Source: Candidatus Acidulodesulfobacterium acidiphilum
GTDB lineage: Bacteria; SZUA-79; Acidulodesulfobacterales; Acidulodesulfobacteraceae
Length of the DNA: 13,809 nt
Assembly: GCA_008534395.1 (NCBI GenBank)
Contig: SHMQ01000046.1
Location: forward strand, 1 to 13,809
Reading direction: 5' to 3'
Shown here piece after piece: positions 1-6,019 of this stretch; positions within the stretch are counted from its first letter, which is position 1; each line of letters opens with the position of its first letter. The notes beneath the pieces were generated by a model. The model was not told where the DNA came from, did no database searches, and worked only from the letters and a program-made list of their open reading frames with translations. Position numbers and translations under genes: made by a program.

Positions 1-300
1 CAGCACAAGGATTATTCCGAATCTACGGCAGTCTCTATAGACCAGGAAGTTAAAGAAATTATTACTTCGAACCATGAAAGGGCAAGACAAATATTAACGG
101 AAAACATAGATATCCTTAAAGATATTTCGTTAAAATTAATAGAAAAGGAATCTTTAAGCGGAAAAGAGATAGACGAGATTATTATCGCCCATAAACCCGA
201 TTACAAAACCAACGAGTCCGAATCCGAAGAGGAAAAAGCCGATCAGGCGCAAGGCGGTAAAGACGGGGAAAGCAATGAAGGAATAGACATAGAAGATTAA
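1..300 (+). CDS. ftsH: ATP-dependent zinc metalloprotease FtsH, C-terminal end (5' truncated)
   Basis: The window opens in frame inside a gene and reads 99 codons to a TAA at 298-300. The segment matches the end of the FtsH peptidase domain: a run like YSESTAVSIDQEVKEII, then ERARQILTENIDILKDIS, then a KESLSGKEIDEII stretch. These are the helices that close the M41 metalloprotease domain. A low-complexity acidic tail follows (ESESEEEKAD onward, ending GIDIED), as is usual for the variable FtsH C-terminus. The AAA+ module, the HExxH zinc site and the membrane segments lie upstream, outside the window. FtsH is a membrane-anchored hexamer that degrades misfolded membrane proteins and some regulators. 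The neighbour folP fits the widespread ftsH-folP-glmM gene order. The identification rests on the C-terminal helices and on this context. Confidence 0.88.
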   Translation, partial: QHKDYSESTAVSIDQEVKEIITSNHERARQILTENIDILKDISLKLIEKESLSGKEIDEIIIAHKPDYKTNESESEEEKADQAQGGKDGESNEGIDIED

Positions 301-333
301 ACGGCCGACTATAAATGCAACCTTAATATTCAC

Positions 334-408
334 AAAATTGCCGATAGAAAATTATTCCAGTGTTTATATAACATTAAAGCCGTTTTAACGATTTTTATCG
401 GCATTTTT
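334..408. repeat. imperfect inverted repeat, possible terminator or attenuator between ftsH and folP
   Basis: The arm at 334-346 (aaaattgccgata) is the reverse complement of 396-408 (tatcggcattttt) at 12 of 13 positions, with a 49-base loop between them. The right arm ends in five T residues, so a transcript would form an A-flanked stem followed by a U-tract, like a weak intrinsic terminator. A smaller hairpin, cgat-tttt-atcg, lies at 389-400 inside the same region. A third copy of gccgata at 424-430 could compete for the tatcggc arm. The loop is long and the GC core is only about five pairs, so termination is uncertain. It lies in the 156-base gap (301-456), which otherwise shows no clear promoter. 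Confidence 0.35.
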
Positions 409-456
409 AGGATATTTATTAAAGCCGATATAAGTTTTATACAAGGTTTATATTTT

Positions 457-1680
457 ATGAAAGCTTATCTTGTCGATATTTTAGACAGTCATATTGCCGG
501 CAGCGAATTATCCAGAATAGGGGTTTCCGCTACCGGCAGAATGATTATGGGGGAAAAATTAAAATATATAATAATAAAACTGAAAAACATAAATGCAACC
601 GCGCTCAATATCCTTAAGCAGGAAGCCCTCGGCATAGGCGCCGAAGTAGCAAACCACAAAGACGTTATAACCGGTAAAATTCCGGTTTCGGATTCCATTT
701 TATTCGGAACGCCTGTTCAATTAAGAATTATAGTAAAAAAAATCAAATTGCAGCAGTTCGGTTTAAACGAACTTTCCAACGAACTTGAAAATATATTAGT
801 GGAGTGCGACAGGTCTTTTAAAAAAAACAATCCGAGGAAAATTAAAACAAAAACACAGGATAAAGATATAGTTTTTAACGGCAAGACCTATATAATGGGT
901 ATTTTAAACGTTACCCCCGATTCTTTTTCCGACGGAGGAAAATTTTACGATTATAACGATGCTATAAAAAGAGGTATAGAAATAGAAAAGGAAGGCGGCG
1001 ATGTTATAGACGTAGGCGGAGAATCTACGAGACCTTATTCGGAAGAAGTAGATATACAGACGGAAATAGACAGGGTATGTCCGGTAATAGAGAAATTATC
1101 GAAAACCGTTTCGGTACCTATTTCCGTCGATACCAGAAAGCCTGCAGTTGCAAAAGAAGCATTAAAAGCCGGTGCTTCTATAATAAACGACGTTTCCGGA
1201 TTATCTTACGATGCGGAAAATATGGCTAAAGTATTATTGGATTTCGACGCTCCTTATGTAATGATGCATTCCAGAGAAAAAAAACCGGAAAATATGCAGA
1301 ATGATATCGAGCATTACGACGATATTTTTTTTGAAATACTGGTTTATTTTAAAAAAAAATTGGAATATTTGGAGCTTAAAGGCTATAATACGGACAACGT
1401 TATAATAGATCCGGGATTCGGTTTTGCAAAAACTTTAGACGATAATTATAATCTTTTATCGGGCATTACTTCCTTTAAATCTCTAGGTAAACCCTTATTG
1501 GCGGGCGTTTCAAGAAAATCTTTCGTAAAACATATAGCTAAAAACGATAAAAGTACTATTTTAAGCGGCAGCGTGGCGCTTGCTTCCTATCTAAAAATAA
1601 AAGGCGCCGACATCGTCAGGGTGCACGACGTTAAGCAGACCTTTTCGGCTTTATCTTTGTTGGAAAAGATAAATTTGTAA
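457..1680 (+). CDS. folP: dihydropteroate synthase with N-terminal extension
   Basis: The enzyme condenses p-aminobenzoate with 6-hydroxymethyl-dihydropterin pyrophosphate to give dihydropteroate in cytosolic folate synthesis. The catalytic TIM barrel covers roughly residues 138-405. All family signatures are visible: MGILNVTPDSFSDGG (147-161), VIDVGGESTRP (183-193), SVDTRK (223-228), INDVSG (243-248), DPGFGFAKT (318-326), GVSRKSF (350-356) and RVHDV (388-392). At 407 residues it is about 130 longer than the E. coli type. The extra N-terminal part (1-137) holds ILKQEALGIGAEVA and ILFGTPVQLR, a domain I recognise from deltaproteobacterial FolP proteins but cannot assign a function. The Shine-Dalgarno is weak (acaagg, about 11 bases before the ATG). 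cdaA follows after 37 bases, so co-transcription is likely. Confidence 0.95.
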   Translation: MKAYLVDILDSHIAGSELSRIGVSATGRMIMGEKLKYIIIKLKNINATALNILKQEALGIGAEVANHKDVITGKIPVSDSILFGTPVQLRIIVKKIKLQQFGLNELSNELENILVECDRSFKKNNPRKIKTKTQDKDIVFNGKTYIMGILNVTPDSFSDGGKFYDYNDAIKRGIEIEKEGGDVIDVGGESTRPYSEEVDIQTEIDRVCPVIEKLSKTVSVPISVDTRKPAVAKEALKAGASIINDVSGLSYDAENMAKVLLDFDAPYVMMHSREKKPENMQNDIEHYDDIFFEILVYFKKKLEYLELKGYNTDNVIIDPGFGFAKTLDDNYNLLSGITSFKSLGKPLLAGVSRKSFVKHIAKNDKSTILSGSVALASYLKIKGADIVRVHDVKQTFSALSLLEKINL

Positions 1681-1717
1681 ATTTAAATAAAAATAAACAA
1701 TATCGATAAAAGTAAAT

Positions 1718-2539
1718 ATGTTTTCTCTCCTGAATAACTTCGGATGGCGCGATATATTAGATATAATTATAGTCGCTTTTATAATATACAGGGTTATCAC
1801 CCTTATTAAAGGTACCGGAGCATTTCAGGTATTAATAGGGCTTATTATAGTTTTTGCAATTTTTTTGTTTGCGGTAATATTTAAACTTTATGCCACCGAG
1901 TATATATTCGGCAATTTTTTAAGTTCGATTATAATAGTAATAATAGTTCTTTTTAGAAACGAGATAAGGCGGGCGCTTATCGAAGTAGGGAAAAATCCTT
2001 TTGCGGTCGCCCAGAATAAATTAGAAAGGGTAAACCTTGTAGAAGAAACTTCCAAAGCCGTTTTCGAACTTGCTTCAAAAAAAATAGGCGCTATTATAGT
2101 TTTTGAAAGAAACGTGTTTCTTGGAGATTATTTAAAAATAGGGGTTAAATTAGATTCTATCGTGTCTAAAGAGCTTCTTATAAGCATATTTACTCCTCCT
2201 TCTCCCCTGCACGACGGCGCCGTTATCATTCAAAAAGGCAGGATTGCAGCCGCTTCCTGTTACCTGCCGCTTTCTACGGAAGATAACATAAGCAAAAAGC
2301 TTGGAACAAGACACAGGGCGGCCATTGGTCTTTCTGAACTTACCGATGCTTTTTCCGTCGTAGTTTCGGAAGAAACCGGAAAAATTTCTATTATCAGGTC
2401 AAAAAAAATATCGGGAGTCGATAATATAGAAGATTTAAGAAACGGACTTTTAAAACACTTAAAATATTACGAAGACCACGGCCATGTTTTTATAAAGTCG
2501 ATTTCCGACCTGCTGTTCGGAAAATCGGTCGATAAGTAA
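1718..2539 (+). CDS. cdaA: diadenylate cyclase CdaA (membrane-bound, DAC domain)
   Basis: CdaA makes cyclic di-AMP from two ATP molecules. The protein has three hydrophobic segments near the N-terminus (about residues 12-30, 36-56 and 66-80). A short linker and the DisA_N/DAC catalytic domain follow (about 100-265). Both catalytic signatures are intact: PLHDGA with the DGA at 166-168, and RHR at 198-200 in GTRHRAAIG. The length of 273 matches the CdaA (YbbP) family, unlike DisA or CdaS, which lack this triple membrane region. The gene sits directly before cdaR and glmM, the arrangement known from Firmicutes, where CdaR and GlmM bind and modulate the cyclase. There is no Shine-Dalgarno-like sequence before the ATG; the leader is A-rich (gataaaagtaaat). 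cdaR starts 35 bases downstream. Confidence 0.95.
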   Translation: MFSLLNNFGWRDILDIIIVAFIIYRVITLIKGTGAFQVLIGLIIVFAIFLFAVIFKLYATEYIFGNFLSSIIIVIIVLFRNEIRRALIEVGKNPFAVAQNKLERVNLVEETSKAVFELASKKIGAIIVFERNVFLGDYLKIGVKLDSIVSKELLISIFTPPSPLHDGAVIIQKGRIAAASCYLPLSTEDNISKKLGTRHRAAIGLSELTDAFSVVVSEETGKISIIRSKKISGVDNIEDLRNGLLKHLKYYEDHGHVFIKSISDLLFGKSVDK

Positions 2540-2574
2540 ACTTAAAGCAAAATCAGAAAAATAAATAAACAAAA

Positions 2575-3237
2575 ATGAACAGATACCTAGAAAACCTTAT
2601 TAAAAAAAATTTTTGGCTAAAGATTTTTTCCTTAATTTTTGCCGTAATAATATGGGCTTACGTCGTGGGCGGAACAAAGCAGGACGAGGTTGTGACCGCA
2701 GGATTAATTATCAAAAATCTTCCCAAAGGTTATGCCGTCAGCAACTTTATGCCGAAAAAGATTCGCGTAAAATTAAGGGGTTCTAGAATCGACCTTATGA
2801 AAATAAATAAAAAAATTTTTTTTCAGATTAACGGTTATTCTCTTCTCGCAAAAAAAAATACTATAATTCTTGGCAGATCTTATTTAAATCTTCCTAACGG
2901 AATTAAAGTTATTAAAATAAGCCCGCGAATAATTCCGGTTATAATTAGCAGAATTACGACAAAATATATAAAAATTTTGCCGATAACGTCCGGATTACCG
3001 CAAAAAGGTTATGTTTTAAAGCATATAAGCGTTTTGCCACAATATGTTCCGGTTAAAGGTCCGCGTGATATAGTTAATCATCTTTCGGTAATTACTACAA
3101 TGAAAATAAATATCGATAATATAGATAAAAATAAAACACTGTCAGTTTCCTTAAGAAAACCTACAAATTTAGTAAAAATTTTGTATAATAAAAAGGTTAA
3201 CGTTAATTTAACAGTAATAAAAAGTTCAAAAAAATAA
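2575..3237 (+). CDS. cdaR: YbbR-domain protein CdaR, putative regulator of CdaA
   Basis: The protein has a short cytoplasmic N-terminus, one membrane segment (about residues 13-32, FWLKIFSLIFAVIIWAYVV) and then an extracytoplasmic part of about 185 residues. That part reads as two YbbR repeats, about 36-125 and 128-215. The second is the clearer, with a KILPITSGLPQKGYVLK stretch followed by VPVKGPRDIV, a typical YbbR turn. In Firmicutes CdaR anchors at the membrane and modulates the diadenylate cyclase encoded just upstream. The same role here is inferred from position and domain. With two repeats it is shorter than the four-repeat B. subtilis protein. The protein is very rich in lysine and isoleucine. 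No Shine-Dalgarno is visible before the ATG (aataaataaacaaaa). The 70-base gap to glmM shows no terminator. Confidence 0.88.
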   Translation: MNRYLENLIKKNFWLKIFSLIFAVIIWAYVVGGTKQDEVVTAGLIIKNLPKGYAVSNFMPKKIRVKLRGSRIDLMKINKKIFFQINGYSLLAKKNTIILGRSYLNLPNGIKVIKISPRIIPVIISRITTKYIKILPITSGLPQKGYVLKHISVLPQYVPVKGPRDIVNHLSVITTMKINIDNIDKNKTLSVSLRKPTNLVKILYNKKVNVNLTVIKSSKK

Positions 3238-3292
3238 AAATATAAAAGTTTAAAAGCGGTTAAGAATTTATATCTATATATGACGGTATAAA

Positions 3293-3310
3293 GGGGGAAT
3301 AGGTACTTTG
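3293..3310 (+). promoter_or_regulatory. ribosome binding site and TTG start of glmM
   Basis: The sequence ggggga at 3293-3298 lies about ten bases before TTG at 3308-3310. The same frame upstream has no ATG, GTG or other TTG before a stop (tga at 3281-3283). The nearby ATG at 3280 is out of frame and stops after three codons. TTG is therefore the only reasonable start for glmM. Confidence 0.8.
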
Positions 3311-4672
3311 GGAGGCAGAAAATTATTTGGTACCGACGGCGTAAGAGGGCAGGCGAACAGATATCCTTTGACGTCGGAAGTTGCTTTAAAATTAGGCAAA
3401 GCGTTGGTTAAAGTTTTAAAACCGAACGGAAAAGGATTGAAAATAGTCATAGGAAAAGATACCAGAATTTCCGGATATATGCTGGAAACGGCTCTTTCTT
3501 CCGGCATATGCTCTATGGGAGCCGACGTTTATCTTGTAGGGCCGCTTGCCACGCCCGGAGTAGCGTTTATAACGTCCAGTATGAGGGCGGACGCAGGTGT
3601 CGTTATTTCGGCTTCGCATAACCCTTTTTACGATAACGGTATTAAATTTTTTGACGGCGGCGGATTTAAATTCGACGATGAAGTAGAAAAAAAAATAGAA
3701 GATTTATTTTTTAATTTTGATTTCGACGATAAAGGTCCGACCGGAATTCATATAGGAAAAGCCCACAGAATAGACGATGCCGCCGGAAGATACGTTATTT
3801 TCGCAAAACTCTCTTTTCCTAAATATTTAACTTTAAACGGGTTAAAAATAGTTATAGACTGTGCCAACGGCGCTAATTATAAAGCGGCTCCGGAGGTTTT
3901 TGCGGAGCTTGGAGCCGAAGTTATACTCGAAGGCGTAAGTCCGGACGGCGTTAATATTAACGACGGATGCGGTTCCATGCATCCCGAAAAATTAAGCGGT
4001 TCGGTAAAAAAACACGGTGCGGACGTAGGTCTGGCTTTCGACGGCGACGGTGACAGGGTAATTTTTTGCGACGAAAACGGAAAAACTTTGCAGGGCGACG
4101 AATTCCTTGCAATTTGCGCATTGCAGATGAAAAAAGAAGGGTGTCTTAAAAACGAAGGCGTAGTTACGACGCCTATGTCTAACGTAGCTTTAGAGATATT
4201 ATTTAAAAAACATGGGATAAAAACTATTTATGCAGACGTAGGCGACAGGTATATTATGGAAAAAATGCTGAAAGACGGCTATAATCTCGGCGGAGAGCAG
4301 TCCGGGCATATAATATTTTTAGACGATATTAATACCGGGGACGGCATAATTTCGGCATTAAAACTTCTGTCGGTTATGGTAAAAACGGGTACGCCGCTTT
4401 CGGAATTAAGAAAAATAATAAATCCTTATCCCCAAGTACTATTTAACGTCGACGTGCCTTATAAGAAAAACTTAGAAGAACTGCCCGAGGTTTCAAAAAA
4501 AATTGCGTATTTCGACGAAATTTTAAAAGACAGAGGAAGAATATACGTGCGTTATTCCGGAACCCAAAATTACTTAAGAGTACTGGTAGAAGGAGAAGAC
4601 GCCTGCGAAATAAACAGCATAGGCTCAGAAATAAAAGAAGAAATAGAAAAAGGTTTCGGCATAGATAAATAA
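3308..4672 (+). CDS. glmM: phosphoglucosamine mutase GlmM
   Basis: GlmM interconverts glucosamine-6-phosphate and glucosamine-1-phosphate, a step to UDP-GlcNAc for peptidoglycan and lipopolysaccharide. The four alpha-D-phosphohexomutase domains are present. The N-terminus reads KLFGTDGVRGQAN (5-17). The phosphoserine loop VVISASHNPFYDNGIKFF is at 98-115, with Ser103 as the phosphate acceptor. The Mg2+ loop FDGDGDR is at 244-250, the sugar loop GGEQSGH at 328-334, and the C-terminal phosphate loop RYSGTQNYLRV at 415-425. The length of 454 is usual for the family. The loops and the link to cdaA-cdaR distinguish it from general PGM/PMM enzymes. Translation starts at TTG. The phosphate loop carries Tyr and Gln where E. 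coli-type proteins have Pro and Glu (RPSGTE); the Ser, Gly, Thr and Arg are kept. Confidence 0.96.
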   Translation: MGGRKLFGTDGVRGQANRYPLTSEVALKLGKALVKVLKPNGKGLKIVIGKDTRISGYMLETALSSGICSMGADVYLVGPLATPGVAFITSSMRADAGVVISASHNPFYDNGIKFFDGGGFKFDDEVEKKIEDLFFNFDFDDKGPTGIHIGKAHRIDDAAGRYVIFAKLSFPKYLTLNGLKIVIDCANGANYKAAPEVFAELGAEVILEGVSPDGVNINDGCGSMHPEKLSGSVKKHGADVGLAFDGDGDRVIFCDENGKTLQGDEFLAICALQMKKEGCLKNEGVVTTPMSNVALEILFKKHGIKTIYADVGDRYIMEKMLKDGYNLGGEQSGHIIFLDDINTGDGIISALKLLSVMVKTGTPLSELRKIINPYPQVLFNVDVPYKKNLEELPEVSKKIAYFDEILKDRGRIYVRYSGTQNYLRVLVEGEDACEINSIGSEIKEEIEKGFGIDK

Positions 4673-4708
4673 TGTCTAAATATAGCCGGATAAAAGGGAG
4701 AATTAAAT

Positions 4709-5455
4709 ATGAAATTAGGCGTTAATATAGACCATATTGCGACGCTGAGGAATGCAAGGGGAGAAAATTTTCCTTCTCCCGTACATGCGGCTTTCGTCGT
4801 TTTAGAAGCCGGCGCTTCAAACGTCACGTGTCATTTAAGGGAAGACAGAAGGCACATAAGGGATAACGACGTAAGAATCATATCCGAATTGACTAAAAGA
4901 TTAAATCTGGAAATGTCTGCGGACGACAAAATCGTTCAAATAGCCCTCGATATTATGCCAAGGAGCGCTACCATAGTTCCCGAAAAAAGAAAAGAATTGA
5001 CGACGGAGGGCGGACTCGACGTGGCAGGCGACGTAAAACGCTTTAAAAATATCACGGAATCTTTTAAGTTCAAATCCATAGACAGCATTGCTTCGGCATT
5101 CATAGAACCGGACGTAAGGCAGGCAGAGGCGGCTAAGGAAGCAGGATTCGATTTTATAGAAATACATACCGGAAGATATGCGGGTGCCGCAACGGAATCC
5201 GAAAGGATGAAAGAACTAAAAAGAATAAAAGAAGCAGTCGGATATGCTTTAAAAATCGGACTTAAGGTTAATGCGGGTCACGGACTCGATTATAAAAATA
5301 TATTCGATATTGCATTAATAGAAGGTTTCGAAGAGTTTAACATAGGATTTTCCATCGTATCTAAAGCCGTTTTCGAAGGGCTTGGACGTGCGGTCGAAAA
5401 AATGCTCGATATAATAAAAGCGGCAGACTTTGCCAAATTAGAAAAAAGCAAATAA
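4709..5455 (+). CDS. pdxJ: pyridoxine 5'-phosphate synthase PdxJ
   Basis: PdxJ closes the pyridine ring of vitamin B6, joining 1-deoxy-D-xylulose 5-phosphate and 3-amino-2-oxopropyl phosphate to form pyridoxine 5'-phosphate. The whole TIM barrel is present in 248 residues. Signatures are LGVNIDHIATLRNARG (3-18), CHLREDRRHI (41-50), NLEMS (66-70), PEKRKELTTEGGLDVAG (91-107), EIHTGRYA (151-158), KVNAGHGLDY (186-195) and NIGFSIVSKAVFEGL (211-225). In the last, E. coli has NIGHAIIGRAV, so a His at the phosphate-binding loop is replaced by Phe. A good Shine-Dalgarno, gggag at 4696-4700, stands eight bases before the ATG. pdxJ followed by acpS is a common pairing; only 12 bases separate them here. 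It implies the DXP-dependent B6 route. Confidence 0.96.
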   Translation: MKLGVNIDHIATLRNARGENFPSPVHAAFVVLEAGASNVTCHLREDRRHIRDNDVRIISELTKRLNLEMSADDKIVQIALDIMPRSATIVPEKRKELTTEGGLDVAGDVKRFKNITESFKFKSIDSIASAFIEPDVRQAEAAKEAGFDFIEIHTGRYAGAATESERMKELKRIKEAVGYALKIGLKVNAGHGLDYKNIFDIALIEGFEEFNIGFSIVSKAVFEGLGRAVEKMLDIIKAADFAKLEKSK

Positions 5456-5467
5456 ATACGATGCAAA

Positions 5468-5833
5468 ATGATTAACGGAATAGGCATAGATTTAATATCC
5501 GTAGATAAAATTAAAAAAGCTATAGAAATGCGAGGCGAAAAATTTTATTCGCGGGTTTTTTCCGACACGGAATCGGATATAATAGAAAAAATAAAAAGCA
5601 GAAACGAAAAGAGGGCATTTGAAAAAGCCGCAGGATATTTTGCGGCGAAAGAAGCTTTTTTAAAGGCTTTAGGCAAGGGTCTTTTCTCTATTCCTTTAAA
5701 TAAAATTAAAATTTTAAACGACGAAAGCGGACGGCCCTATATAAATTTAGATTCCGGCTTGTTTGATAATATTTCGGCTAAAGTAAGTATAACGCACGAT
5801 AAAGGTTTTGCGTGCGCCGTAGTAATATTGTAA
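5468..5833 (+). CDS. acpS: holo-[acyl-carrier-protein] synthase AcpS
   Basis: AcpS transfers 4'-phosphopantetheine from coenzyme A to the serine of apo-acyl carrier protein, activating it for fatty acid synthesis. The 121-residue length and single domain match the trimeric AcpS type. Visible signatures are GIGIDLISVDKI (4-15) with metal ligand Asp8, FAAKEAFLKALGKG (58-71) with Glu62 and Lys61, and the C-terminal VSITHDKGFACAVVIL (106-121). The residue before His110 is Thr where many family members have Ser. The start follows pdxJ by 12 bases without a clear Shine-Dalgarno, so translational coupling to pdxJ is plausible. It is the last gene before the 186-base gap with the inverted repeat, and so may end the first transcription unit. 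Confidence 0.94.
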   Translation: MINGIGIDLISVDKIKKAIEMRGEKFYSRVFSDTESDIIEKIKSRNEKRAFEKAAGYFAAKEAFLKALGKGLFSIPLNKIKILNDESGRPYINLDSGLFDNISAKVSITHDKGFACAVVIL

Positions 5834-5883
5834 AATTTAGTTTAAATTAAATCTTTAATCCTGCGCAAAAAACCTCTTGAATA

Positions 5884-5892
5884 TGTTATAAT
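5884..5892 (+). promoter_or_regulatory. candidate extended -10 promoter upstream of nnr
   Basis: The sequence TGtTATAAT at 5884-5892 is a perfect -10 hexamer with the upstream TGn of an extended -10 promoter. At the usual 16-18 base spacing there is no TTGACA-like box (gcgcaa, cgcaaa or gcaaaa), which extended -10 promoters tolerate. Transcription would begin near 5898-5900, about 120 bases before the nnr start, and the message would open with the inverted repeat at 5910-6000. A chance match is possible in DNA this AT-rich, but the TGn and the location in the largest gap raise it above background. Confidence 0.5.
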
Positions 5893-5909
5893 GGCTAGAA
5901 AAATTTGTA

Positions 5910-6000
5910 AGAAAAAGGTGTCAGATTTTATTTTACGCATACTGAAAGAAACAATTAACGATAAAAGATTTTGAGTAAAATTAATCTGACACCTTTTTCT
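5910..6000. repeat. long inverted repeat (hairpin element, MITE-like or bidirectional terminator)
   Basis: The arm 5910-5926 (agaaaaaggtgtcagat) is the exact reverse complement of 5984-6000 (atctgacacctttttct): 17 perfect base pairs. After a small asymmetric internal loop (ttta against tta), the stem continues with ttttac (5931-5936) against gtaaaa (5975-5980), leaving a 38-base loop. A-runs on the left and T-runs on the right mean either strand would give a GC-containing stem followed by U residues, so it could terminate transcription both ways. The 91-base size, lack of coding sequence and neat ends also suit a small non-autonomous mobile element. No target-site duplication is obvious at the ends (gtaa before, ataa after). 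Only one copy is in the window. Confidence 0.75.
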
Positions 6001-6019
6001 ATAAAGTAAAAATTTAAAT

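Noticed and set aside
4901-5167. Antisense open frame (88 codons) opposite pdxJ
   Set aside because: It is entirely within conserved PdxJ coding sequence and has no recognisable features.
5461-5475. Four-codon mini-ORF (ATG at 5461, TAA ending 5475) overlapping the acpS start
   Set aside because: It is too short to interpret and has no Shine-Dalgarno; its overlap could aid coupling but nothing shows this.
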